Of a DNA stretch of 49,466 nt, positions 42,101 through 49,466 are shown in pieces (positions within the stretch are counted from its first letter, which is position 1; every line of letters begins with the position of its first letter). Position numbers and translations under genes: made by a program. The stretch is from positions 1 to 49,466 of the forward strand of contig SDZD01000049.1 of assembly GCA_004172935.1 (NCBI GenBank), written 5' to 3'. The notes below the pieces were generated by a model that had not been told where the DNA came from, did no database searches, and saw nothing but the letters and a program-made list of their open reading frames with translations. Origin of the DNA: a bacterium (lineage in GTDB: Bacteria; Armatimonadota; Abditibacteriia; Abditibacteriales; Abditibacteriaceae).

Positions 42101-42363
42101 GCGATAACACGCGCCAGATAATAAATTGTGCCCTTGGCCGCACCTGCTTTGGGAGTCAGTGTCATCGTGCCCGTGGCGTCGCTTTTGAGGTCGAAGGATT
42201 CCGCAACCTTGCTCCCTATCGGGCGCACACCGACATTGACGAGGCGCACCTGAGCGCCCGCGACCGGTTTGCCATCCGGCCCCTTGATTTGTAGCTGCAC
42301 CGCATCGGCCTGACAAACCGCCAGCGAGCCAAGAAGGGAGAGTAGGGTAAGTGAGAGTTTCAT
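39103..42363 (-). CDS. Family B paralogue 1: carboxypeptidase-regulatory-like repeat protein
   Basis: A 1,086-residue exported protein, last of three tandem paralogues. The signal peptide MKLSLTLLSLLGSLAVCQADA is followed by about seven beta-sandwich units of the carboxypeptidase-regulatory/transthyretin-like type. Typical unit starts are LQIKGPDGKPVAGAQVRL, GVIVDSDDKPVAGVKLAL and GRLLRPDGKPAAGVEFYA, with 'T/SDAxGxFxLxxLxxG' turns. From about residue 635 the protein is helical, TPR-like (AKSNQFELARKALAL and similar) and contains RILIEREWAKR near the end. No catalytic motif or anchor is seen. It may be a large envelope scaffold or substrate-binding protein. Confidence 0.85.
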   Translation of the reverse strand: MKLSLTLLSLLGSLAVCQADAVQLQIKGPDGKPVAGAQVRLVNVGVRPIGSKVAESFDLKSDATGTMTLTPKAGAAKGTIYYLARVIAPGMAVTQVNLKEGTTTLTLRKGQSYGGVIVDSDDKPVAGVKLALTQLNPAGTYSSLAYLRDKQRLETQSDAQGHWQLDNVPLTGPVGFNISDARFKSEFFWLDVSHAAPPLYVEPGATVKGRLLRPDGKPAAGVEFYAGVASTPKTKADGTFQITGIGDRGFAFQALFAAGGQLPFIVPMKQVSDLEPGEVRDIGDIKAKAGLHFRGRLVDEGTNKPIPDVWVSTWGRGANSSGRSDAQGVFDFLIAPESTSFSVSASGYIRKAQPKIPTDAAHIRSGIINMGLIKLKIGRKVAGTIKTAGGKGVAVSINAYKARGIGAYGVSDAQGKFTLDGLEEGQYNLSVQGYRLKAPVKLLVGKGAIAPLNLVLADTAATAAKLAVPRTTTGRVLYQGQPMAGVKIKFNFRSDRNWYMGQMAVSNLEGVYSITSPIENATPDIVGVSRPGYSAEYEAPKVQDGVWRGDVVLSKQGILHGRVVDSAQRPVANAYIAPEKGSDLPVSTDANGEFTLKGVPSSGVTLFASDGPRWKSYKIEKEGEAIQIVLPDAVPIANKSALAEMAVPNSPLDWEWGKRWQVRGQLLGEMLVRARAAGEGYWGWKEMLHIQAVRAPEQFLEHEQENRDHSPSNNRAEFERMVMLARAGTKDKDKRELVKTWLAEQEKERREISPGSVSLLLELAEIAQKIDPAQGTMWSEYAAQLADQIPDSGSTWQWGQLAARVSPRAVEVLIAECNTEAKLQYLNSAMAAYSEAGDTTSARQIFARIEKLGAQVQATSKTKGRQFPAQVRLAKAVLSEAREQLAKLLATSDPATALKVAMPLSSYQRAPILLVMARNATKSNQFELARKALALINAEQLNDGEFIAQVAAITLQFDKPKAATLFRAAFRKANPKQQDEDLWYQMSQMRDNDLYYSIASYAKARAAQWPGESRILIEREWAKRHENTKGKRINAYSNSQKMQGLVSAMAEIDPQHALEMVNGISNDFGFQRVARADIALALLRGE

Positions 42364-42396
42364 ATGCAGAGGAGTAATTTGGAGAGTTGACTGAAC

Positions 42397-45300
42397 TTAT
42401 GGGGTGAGCAAGTCGATAGCGATATGGGTTTGGGTCTGGGCGCGTTGTCCCCGGCCATCATCGAGTTTGGGAAGCATTTCGAGGGCGCGGGCAGGGTAAA
42501 CCCTCCCCATCGCTTCGATGAGTGAGGCCATCGCACCATCTCCTCTGTCTATTCCCGCTCCCTCTTCGTCGGGCTTGGCTTTGGCGGCTTGTTCTATGCG
42601 CTGTTGCCATTCACGTTCGATGAGGATTCGGCTTTCGCCCGGCCACAGCGAAGCGCGCAACTTCGCGTAAGTGGCGAACGTCGCGAATCCGAAACTTCCC
42701 GCATCTTCTGGGTTGGGTCGAGTTTTATCGTAGGCGCGCGTCCACAGCGTCGCCGCCAATGTCGGATCGAATGTCTGGGCGATGGAGGCGGCTTCGGCGA
42801 ATAATTCGACGTTGCCTGTGCGAACCTGAAACGTGCTTTCGAGCGCCTTCTTCGCGATGTCGAACTGCTTGAGTTTGGCGGCGTTGCGGGCGATGGTATT
42901 AAAGAGTTTCGCTTGGTCGTAGACACTAAGTTGCGGAGCCAACGCCAGCGCGGCGTTGGGGTCGGTGCGCGACAAAAGGCCCGCATATACCGCCGTCATA
43001 TGTAGCAATATGTCGCTGGGGCGATTGCTATAAGGGCGAACTTTCAGGTCGGCAGCGGGGTTTTGTTGCGATTGCGCCACTAGCTTTTTGCTTTGCTCGT
43101 AAGCGGCCCGCGCGTCTTCCAGGTCGTTGCTTTCGCGGTAGAACTCCAGCGCCGAACTCAGCAGCGTCAATTGAACTGTCGCTTTCCAGCCATCGCCAAA
43201 AGTCAGCGGCGCTTCTTTCTGGATGTGGGCTACAATTGTGCCCCATGTCGATGACCCGCTGCCGCCGTTGTCGGGCAGTTGATCGATGATTTGCCCGGCA
43301 TAATCGAGCCAGGTTTTGCCCGCTTTCGCATCAAGACGGGCCGCGACTTCGGCCACACGCAAAAGCTGGTCCGCCGTCACTAGCGAGATGTCGCGCTTCA
43401 CTTTTTCCTGTTCGTCCAGCCATAAACGCACCTGGGCTTTTTGTTGGTCGCTACCCGCCGTAGCGCACGCCAACATAAACAGTCGCTCGAAATTGGGCAG
43501 GCCGGATTGCGCAATCGGAACCCTCAGTTCTGCTTCGCGCACCACAAACGCCTTCGGATCGCGGTGTGCCAACTCTTCCAGATACAAGTCCCACCAGAAA
43601 GCGGCTCCGGCGCGTGCCTCAATTTTGTCCAGCATCAACTCGATGCGCCCTTGCCCCAACACATCCCAATTGCTCTTCCAGTCCGATGGGAGAGTACCGT
43701 TTTGTAGCAACTTGTCGGCAATCGCGATTTTGTCGCCTACTGGCGGTGCTTCCGGCAACGCGATTTCCACTTTCTGCCCCGCAGTCTTCACTTCATAGGA
43801 AGCGAAAGATGGCCCATTAGAAGCCAACACAGTCACGTTCTCCAGAGGGGCATCTTCCAACGCGAAGTTGCCTTCGGCATCGGTCGCCACCGGGGCAGTC
43901 GTGCTATTGCTCACTGCCACAAAGGCCCCCGCCACTCCCTTACCTGCCGCATTCACGATGCGCCCGCGCAGTGCCGCGCCTTTGGGCTGCATCTTGATTT
44001 TCACATTCCAGCCGCCCTCCACCGCAGTCGCTTCGTTGCTCCCCGCCACGAAGCCGGGACGGCTCACCGAAAGCACCTTGACTTGCGCAGCACGTCCCGA
44101 ATAACGGGTGTCAACACTAAGAGAAAAACTGCCGTCCAGTTGCGAAATCGCATCGCGGGTGTAATACGAATTGTTCGAGATTTGAAGGCGAAGGGCGAGC
44201 TTGGCTCCCGCGATGCCAGTGCCGTCTGCCGCTTCAACGCGCCCGCTCACGATTTGCTCCTCTGCCGCTGTGTTGGCTGCCTTCTTGACGGGGCTGTCGG
44301 CGGTCGCCTCAATACGCAGCGCTGGCGTGGTTTCATTCCCGACCACGAACTTGGCCCCCTGTGTGATTTTGAACCCCGCAATGCTCAGCGTGTGTTCGCC
44401 CTCATCTAACCCTTTGAACGTAAAACGCCCATCCGCTCCGGTCGCTGACTCATTCGAGCCTGTGTTACCGTTCTTCTTCTGCGCTCTTAGCGGCGTGTTA
44501 GCGATGGGGTTGCCCTTGTCATCCAGCAAAATACCGCTCACCACTTTGCCGCGCTTCAATTCGAGCGTGCCCAACTCAATAAAGCCGTTATGAACTTCGG
44601 GGATGCCCGACTTCAGCAGCGCCACAAACTCATCGGCCCTCACCGTAACCATCGAACTCCCTGGCTCCAACGGGAAGTCGAAGTTGCCCCGCGCGTCGGT
44701 GTTGCCCTGTCCATCGCTACTACCCCACAGCGAAACATAGGCTTTATCAATCGGTTTCTTGGTATCCGCCGCCACTACTTTCCCGCGTGCATGAACGCCG
44801 TTAGTGCTTTTCCAATCGCCGATGTCGCGCACCTCGCCCGCTTTCAAATCGCTTTGCGGTTTGGCCGGAACCACGAAGGGCAGTTTTGGGCCACCGCCCG
44901 GCACCTGCAAATAGGCGCTGCCAGCGCTCAACCCCGTCGCCTCGAACCTGCCATCGGCGCCCGTTGTTACCTCCTGTCTGCCATTGCCCCCGACATAGAT
45001 GTTCAAACCCGCAGCGGGTGTGCCATCGGGTTTAAGCACGCGCCCCTTGATAGTCACGCCCGGTTCAAGAAACAGCGGCGGCGCTTTGCGCGCTAAATCC
45101 AGCTCGAACGTCTCGCTCTGCCACGCCGCATCATCGACCACAATCGAAAACTTGCCCGCGCGCGGCAACCCCTCGATCTTGTAATGCCCGTTGGCATCGG
45201 TGGTGGCTTGAAGCAACTGTGGGTCGACTTGCAAGCCGCTTTGAATATCACCCGCAATCTGCGACACACGTAAATGAACTTTGGCTACGGGCTTCTGATT

Positions 45301-45687
45301 GCCATCAAGCGCATCTCCCTCGAATGTCTGTCCTGGTTGCAACACCACAACGTTGTCGCCCGCTTTCAGTGGCAGCCCACCCACCGCCATTCCCGGCGCT
45401 TGCACCGTGGCGAATAGCTGCGCGCCCACAACAAGAGGTTGACCGTTCTGAGCCGCTTTTGCCAACGCCTTCTTCGACTCGTAGGTGAGCGAACCCGCCT
45501 TATCGCTGCTAACAATGGCAGGAGCCAAAACTGTGCGATTCGGCCAAATCCCGCTCGACTCGATGATGCGAACCTTCGCCCCCGCGACGGGCTTGCCATC
45601 GGGGCCATTAATTTGAAGTCGGACGGCATCGGCCTGACAAACCGCCAGCGAACCAAGCAGACAGAGAAGGGTAAGAGAGAATTTCAT
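42397..45687 (-). CDS. Family B paralogue 2: carboxypeptidase-regulatory-like repeat protein
   Basis: A 1,096-residue paralogue with the same architecture: signal peptide (MKFSLTLLCLLGSLAVCQADA), about seven beta-sandwich repeats (GRVLKPDGTPAAGLNIYVG, GKVVAADTKKPIDKAYVSL, GRVEAADGTGIAGAKLALR and others), and a helical C-terminal half that carries RILIEREWQQR. The first 40 codons are almost identical in DNA to those of paralogue 3. The C-terminal end RAQTQTHIAIDLLTP also aligns with that of paralogue 3. A 33-base gap separates it from paralogue 1. No Shine-Dalgarno sequence is visible. Confidence 0.85.
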   Translation of the reverse strand: MKFSLTLLCLLGSLAVCQADAVRLQINGPDGKPVAGAKVRIIESSGIWPNRTVLAPAIVSSDKAGSLTYESKKALAKAAQNGQPLVVGAQLFATVQAPGMAVGGLPLKAGDNVVVLQPGQTFEGDALDGNQKPVAKVHLRVSQIAGDIQSGLQVDPQLLQATTDANGHYKIEGLPRAGKFSIVVDDAAWQSETFELDLARKAPPLFLEPGVTIKGRVLKPDGTPAAGLNIYVGGNGRQEVTTGADGRFEATGLSAGSAYLQVPGGGPKLPFVVPAKPQSDLKAGEVRDIGDWKSTNGVHARGKVVAADTKKPIDKAYVSLWGSSDGQGNTDARGNFDFPLEPGSSMVTVRADEFVALLKSGIPEVHNGFIELGTLELKRGKVVSGILLDDKGNPIANTPLRAQKKNGNTGSNESATGADGRFTFKGLDEGEHTLSIAGFKITQGAKFVVGNETTPALRIEATADSPVKKAANTAAEEQIVSGRVEAADGTGIAGAKLALRLQISNNSYYTRDAISQLDGSFSLSVDTRYSGRAAQVKVLSVSRPGFVAGSNEATAVEGGWNVKIKMQPKGAALRGRIVNAAGKGVAGAFVAVSNSTTAPVATDAEGNFALEDAPLENVTVLASNGPSFASYEVKTAGQKVEIALPEAPPVGDKIAIADKLLQNGTLPSDWKSNWDVLGQGRIELMLDKIEARAGAAFWWDLYLEELAHRDPKAFVVREAELRVPIAQSGLPNFERLFMLACATAGSDQQKAQVRLWLDEQEKVKRDISLVTADQLLRVAEVAARLDAKAGKTWLDYAGQIIDQLPDNGGSGSSTWGTIVAHIQKEAPLTFGDGWKATVQLTLLSSALEFYRESNDLEDARAAYEQSKKLVAQSQQNPAADLKVRPYSNRPSDILLHMTAVYAGLLSRTDPNAALALAPQLSVYDQAKLFNTIARNAAKLKQFDIAKKALESTFQVRTGNVELFAEAASIAQTFDPTLAATLWTRAYDKTRPNPEDAGSFGFATFATYAKLRASLWPGESRILIEREWQQRIEQAAKAKPDEEGAGIDRGDGAMASLIEAMGRVYPARALEMLPKLDDGRGQRAQTQTHIAIDLLTP

Positions 45688-45709
45688 GGGAACAGAGGTG
45701 AAAGTAGGG

Positions 45710-48700
45710 TTATTTTTTGAGAAGGGTGACCGCGATTTTGGTGCGAGTCTGGGCGCGCAGGTTTTCCTTTTCAGGGACGCTGTCGAGCATTTCGAGCGCG
45801 CGAGTGGGGGCTAATTTGACCATCGCTTCGGTCAGTTGGCTCAGTGTCGATTGATCGTAAGTCAAGCCGTCTTCGTCGTCTGTGCTTCTCGGTTTAAGGG
45901 AGCCTTGAAGACGTTGCGCCCACTCGCGCTCAATCAGGATGCGGCTCTGGCCCGGCCACTTGTCGCCGCACGCTTTGGCGTACGCTGCTATCGTCGGACA
46001 GCTACTCAGGTTCGACTCCTCGGCATCGGGGCGCGCAATGGCATAGGAACTCGTCCAGAATTTGGCCGCGTAGCTTTTATCGACGCCTTCGGCGATGGCG
46101 GCGGCATTCGCCAGAACCGCTGTTGCTTGAACAGTCGACCCGCTTGTGCGTAGCGAAAGAACCGGGGCGAGTAGGGTATTGATGAGCGCGAACTCCTTCT
46201 GGCGCATGGCACTTTGAGCCACCGATACCAGAACCTCCTGTTTGAGACTCATGGTGTAATCCGGGTATTTGGGCGACATCATCGACATCGCCACTTTGTA
46301 GGCGGCGCTCGAAAAGTTCTGCCCTCGGTATTTGGGGTTGGAGTTGGCTGCCGCCAGTAACAGGGCGTAATCGGCGCGCGCCTGATGCAACAGTTCGCTC
46401 GGTTGTGCGCCGAAATCACCTCCGCGCATTCGCGGCACCGGATTTTTGGCTAAATCGGCGGCTAACGCCTCGATTGTCGGCCAACTGGCGCGGGCGGCTT
46501 CCACATTGCCGTCTTCGCGCCATGTCGCAATCGCGCTGGAGAGGAGTTGCAGTTGTCCAGTTGTGTCCCAATTCTCGCTGATCGCGCGCGGAGCGGTTGC
46601 CGAAATGCGCGCTGCTATGCGTCCCCATGCCTCCGAACTTTTTCCGGCGCTTTTGATACCCAGTTGGTCGTTGAGTTGAAGCGCGTAGTCGAGCCACATC
46701 GCGCCCTCTTTCGCATCAAGGCGAGCCGCCACTTCGGCAAGGCGCAACAACACTTGTACGGTTTCCACCGAAATATCGCGCCGCGTTTGTTCCTCACCTT
46801 TGAGCCACGAACGCACCTGAGTTTTTTGTGCGGCGTTTCCGCTACTGGCGCGTGCCAGCATCAGCCAATACTCGAATTGGTGCTGGAGCGGGTCTGACGT
46901 CGTGGTGCGCAGCTCGTTTTCGCTGGACAGGAAGAGGCGAGCATTGTGGTGCGCCAGATAATCGAGATATTGGTCGCGTGTCCAGACATCCGCTCTCTTC
47001 ATCATGAGAGCGTGCAGGCGTTCCGCACTGATGATGGCAGCAACGCTTTTCCACCCATAACCCAACTGAGCGTTTTCGAGCAATTCGTCGGCTACCGCGC
47101 TTTTATCTATCGCGGCGGGTGCATCCGGTAAAACGATATTAATATCTTGTCCGGCCTTTTCTACCTTGAAAGTCGCGAAACTTGGCCCATTGGAAGCCAG
47201 CAGTGTCACACCCGCTGCGGGCACATCGCTCAGGGTAAAGGCGCCCTCGCTATCGGCGCTGATAGGCACGGCCTCGTTGTTCTGCAACGCGACGAAGGCA
47301 TTCTCGATGGACTTACCCGCGCTGTCAACGATGCGCCCACGCAGTACGTTGCCGCGCTTCAACATAGTGGCTTTGATACGGTAGGTATTGCCTTCAGGTT
47401 CGACTCCCTGCTGCAATCGCATGTAACCGGGGCGGTAGATATGCGATACGTTGGCGGTCATATGCGGGCTAACAAAAGAGGACACGCATTCGACGGTGCC
47501 ATCCGATTGCGAGACGGCGCTTTCAGTGCTAATGGGCCTATTGGTGTCGCTGAATTGAACATCGACCAGTGCCCCCGCTACCGGATTCCCATCGCCGTCC
47601 TCGACACGCCCCACCGCTTTCAATGCCATCATCTGGTCGCTCCCCGCTTTGCCTTGAACCACGACGCGAAGTGACGGCGTGGCCCCTGTCCCCGCTGTGA
47701 ATTTGACCGCTGAAACCGATTTGAAGCCCTCCACTTTGATGGTGTGATCGCCTTCGTGCAAGCGTTCGAGGCTAAACGCCCCGGTCTTGCTATCGGTATA
47801 GGCGTAATCGCGAATCATGCTCCTATCTTTCTCGGCGTACAGCGAAATGTTTTTTACGGGGGCGCCCGTTTCATCGACCACCACGCCCGTCGCACGATAG
47901 GCGCTCTGAAGGTCGAGTTTGCCAAGCGCAATGACGCCATTTTGCGGAGCGGGTAAACCGCGCCTCGAAAAATCGAGGTATCCGGCGGGGCGGATGGAAA
48001 GGAGGTCCGAATCGGGCGAAACCATGAAGTCAAAAGCGCCGTTCTTATCGCTCTGCTGTTCGCGAATAACCATGCTTTTGCCCCACGCCGATACAGCGGC
48101 GCCAGCAATGGGTTTTCCACTTTTCAAACTCACCACGCGCCCCGTCACTCGAATACCCTTCAGCGTTTTCCAATCGCCGATGTCGCGCACTTCGCCCACT
48201 TGCAAGTTGCTAATTTGCCTGGGCACGATCATAATCGGCAGGCCACTGTTAGTTCCCCCTTGCAAATAAACATTTTCCCTATCCAGTCCAATAACCTCGA
48301 AACGCCCGTTGGCGTCGGTTGTGGTTAGGCGTTGCGGATCGCCCGCAAAAATACTGACCCCCGGCGCAGGAGTGCCATCGGGACGCAGTAGACGGCCTTT
48401 GATGACTGACCCCGGCTCAAGAAACAGGGGCGGCGTCTTCTGCGACAGGTCGAGGCCGAAAAGGCGCCCTTTGAAACGCGCATCCTGAACCCGAAGTTGC
48501 GCTCTTCCAACGGGCGGCAACGACTCGAATCGCCAATGTCCCTGAGCATCTGTTCGCGTTTCGAGCGAGAGCGCGCCCCGTAGCGGCATCAATTTGTTGC
48601 TACCGTCTTGAATCGCCTCCAACACCAATCGCACGTTTGCAACGGGTTTTTGCTGACTGTCCAGAGTAACGCCTTCCAGTAGGCGTCCCACTCCCAGGCT

Positions 48701-49030
48701 CAGGGAGTTGTTACCCGCCTTGAGTTGTATGGCACCCACTGCGAACGTGGGCGCCATAACGCGCGCCCACAACGACGGCTTGACTGCATCAATAGCCGTG
48801 GTAGCAGGTGTGCCATGCGATTCAAACGCGATATTCCCTTCGGCATCGCTCGAAAAATCACGCGCTGGTAGAAAATCGCTTTTGTACCAACTCCCCCGTG
48901 ATGCCAGCACGCGCACCTTGGCCCCCGCGATGGGCTTTCCATCCGGCCCTTTGATTTGCAGCCGCACCGCATCGGCCTGACAAACCGCCAGCGAACCAAG
49001 CAGACAGAGCAGGGTAAGAGAGAATTTCAT
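45710..49030 (-). CDS. Family B paralogue 3: carboxypeptidase-regulatory-like repeat protein
   Basis: A 1,106-residue paralogue and the promoter-proximal gene of the three. Seven repeat units can be listed by their starts: residues about 21 (LQIKGPDGKPIAGAKVRV), 113 (GVTLDSQQKPVANVRLVL), 206 (GRLLRPDGTPAPGVSIFAG), then GRVVSLKSGKPIAGAAVSAW, GVVVDETGAPVKNISLYAE, GRVEDGDGNPVAGALVDV and GRIVDSAGKSIENAFVAL. The helical part follows, and RILIEREWAQR lies near the C-terminus. The short segment EVRDIGDWK after the third unit is shared with paralogue 2. Export is certain from the signal; the role is unknown. Confidence 0.85.
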   Translation of the reverse strand: MKFSLTLLCLLGSLAVCQADAVRLQIKGPDGKPIAGAKVRVLASRGSWYKSDFLPARDFSSDAEGNIAFESHGTPATTAIDAVKPSLWARVMAPTFAVGAIQLKAGNNSLSLGVGRLLEGVTLDSQQKPVANVRLVLEAIQDGSNKLMPLRGALSLETRTDAQGHWRFESLPPVGRAQLRVQDARFKGRLFGLDLSQKTPPLFLEPGSVIKGRLLRPDGTPAPGVSIFAGDPQRLTTTDANGRFEVIGLDRENVYLQGGTNSGLPIMIVPRQISNLQVGEVRDIGDWKTLKGIRVTGRVVSLKSGKPIAGAAVSAWGKSMVIREQQSDKNGAFDFMVSPDSDLLSIRPAGYLDFSRRGLPAPQNGVIALGKLDLQSAYRATGVVVDETGAPVKNISLYAEKDRSMIRDYAYTDSKTGAFSLERLHEGDHTIKVEGFKSVSAVKFTAGTGATPSLRVVVQGKAGSDQMMALKAVGRVEDGDGNPVAGALVDVQFSDTNRPISTESAVSQSDGTVECVSSFVSPHMTANVSHIYRPGYMRLQQGVEPEGNTYRIKATMLKRGNVLRGRIVDSAGKSIENAFVALQNNEAVPISADSEGAFTLSDVPAAGVTLLASNGPSFATFKVEKAGQDINIVLPDAPAAIDKSAVADELLENAQLGYGWKSVAAIISAERLHALMMKRADVWTRDQYLDYLAHHNARLFLSSENELRTTTSDPLQHQFEYWLMLARASSGNAAQKTQVRSWLKGEEQTRRDISVETVQVLLRLAEVAARLDAKEGAMWLDYALQLNDQLGIKSAGKSSEAWGRIAARISATAPRAISENWDTTGQLQLLSSAIATWREDGNVEAARASWPTIEALAADLAKNPVPRMRGGDFGAQPSELLHQARADYALLLAAANSNPKYRGQNFSSAAYKVAMSMMSPKYPDYTMSLKQEVLVSVAQSAMRQKEFALINTLLAPVLSLRTSGSTVQATAVLANAAAIAEGVDKSYAAKFWTSSYAIARPDAEESNLSSCPTIAAYAKACGDKWPGQSRILIEREWAQRLQGSLKPRSTDDEDGLTYDQSTLSQLTEAMVKLAPTRALEMLDSVPEKENLRAQTRTKIAVTLLKK

Positions 49031-49362
49031 GGGTGAGGAGTAATTGAGAGAGTCGAAATTATGCAGTCGGAAGGCAACGACAACCTATCGGCTTCGAGCG
49101 CCAGAAGAACAAATGAGAGAGAGGGCAAAAGCCTCTGGTCGAGAAAGGAGCGCGAGATAATATCGCATGGAGGTGCGGCTATTTTATCAGCCTCTTGTTT
49201 CTAAAAGTTAGCAACCAAATCAAGAATTGCACTCCACCCCTCCGCCTATGTGTAGGGAATGCCCCTTAACCCATAGGGACATGGCATGACACCTAATGTG
49301 CGACTCTTTTTAGTGTGTCGTTCAATTTTGGTGAAGTAATGGACTTGCAGCGTCGTCATCCT
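49031..49362. other. Non-coding leader region of family B
   Basis: About 330 bases upstream of the first family B gene. A 15-bp partial palindrome GCGAGATAATATCGC lies at 49152-49166, and TAAAAT on the minus strand near 49181-49186 is a possible -10, but no good -35 is found. No coding frame has recognisable content. The promoter of the three-gene operon is expected here. Confidence 0.45.
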
Positions 49363-49373
49363 GAGAGGGTGTA

Positions 49374-49466
49374 TCAAAAGTATTTCTTGAGTCTGTTGAG
49401 CATGAGGCCAATGAATGCGATAGTAATCCACGCCTCGCTGGATTTGGGATTGAACTCGTAGTCGCG
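49374..49466 (-). mobile_element. C-terminal fragment of an IS transposase
   Basis: The minus strand from the window edge reads RDYEFNPKSSEAWITIAFIG and continues LMLNRLKKYF before a TGA at 49374-49376. The 'R-D-Y-E-x-x-P-x-S-S-E-A-x-I-x-I-A' pattern followed by a hydrophobic helix and R-L is the usual C-terminus of IS5-type DDE transposases. The family is inferred; only 30 residues are visible. The sequence GAGAGGGTGTATC just outside the stop (49363-49375) may be the terminal inverted repeat of the element, which continues beyond the window. Confidence 0.65.

Noticed and set aside
39103..49030. Family B as CNA-B adhesins with sortase anchors
   Set aside because: No LPxTG-type motif or C-terminal hydrophobic anchor is present, and the C-terminal half is helical.
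49246..49431. A 61-codon frame on the minus strand at the right edge
   Set aside because: It overlaps the transposase fragment in another frame and shows no coding character; the in-frame transposase reading explains the sequence.

Overview
The window is a stretch of a bacterial chromosome of moderately high GC that most resembles Armatimonadota (or a close relative such as Abditibacteriota). The best clue is a prepilin-like H-X9-DG protein at 5.3-6.1 kb. Its N-terminal methylation motif runs into an FPVFARARENAR-type segment that I associate with that phylum. Secreted plant-polysaccharide enzymes and palindromic intergenic repeats fit the same picture. I could not run a search, so the phylum is an inference. 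I see no rRNA, tRNA or CRISPR array.

Layout. 1-1475: 5' part of ligA (minus strand, cut by the window edge). 1.8-6.1 kb: a GxGYxYP-like secreted protein, an orphan membrane-anchored protein, a 53-residue lipoprotein and a prepilin-like protein; the last two share a bidirectional terminator. 6.4-12.6 kb: a GNAT acetyltransferase, a class III-like zinc alcohol dehydrogenase, small exported or VOC proteins and a large PAS-GAF-PAS hybrid histidine kinase. 12.7-17.8 kb: an operon of five tandem paralogous exported proteins (family A here). 18.3-26.2 kb: a GH78 alpha-L-rhamnosidase, an ATP-grasp protein, a lipoprotein, a GNAT and a GH127 beta-L-arabinofuranosidase. 26.2-30.7 kb: small zinc, DinB and GFA proteins and a lytic transglycosylase with an extra N-terminal domain. 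30.9-34.1 kb: an AraC-family regulator divergent from two aldo/keto reductases. 34.2-39.0 kb: miaB, a YpeA-like GNAT, a two-repeat possible Sm-like protein, an AT-richer orphan and hisA. 39.1-49.0 kb: an operon of three tandem paralogues of about 1,100 residues (family B here). The right edge holds the 3' end of a transposase gene.

The two exported paralogue arrays are the most interesting content. Family A proteins have a signal peptide, a region resembling an STN (secretin/TonB short N-terminal) fold, a near-invariant QLSPDAQAMLQELL segment, a Pro-rich linker and, in four of five, the terminal tail PLDLSAGKS or a near variant. Family B proteins have a signal peptide, about seven carboxypeptidase-regulatory-like beta-sandwich repeats and a long helical C-terminal half. 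Neither array has an adjacent gene of obvious function.

Two general traits stand out. Many genes lack a Shine-Dalgarno sequence, and several have a -10-like TATAAT only 6-11 bases before the start codon, which suggests leaderless transcripts. Gene junctions carry several palindromic repeat types, including a nested 240-bp inverted-repeat element that contains the stop codon of one gene.
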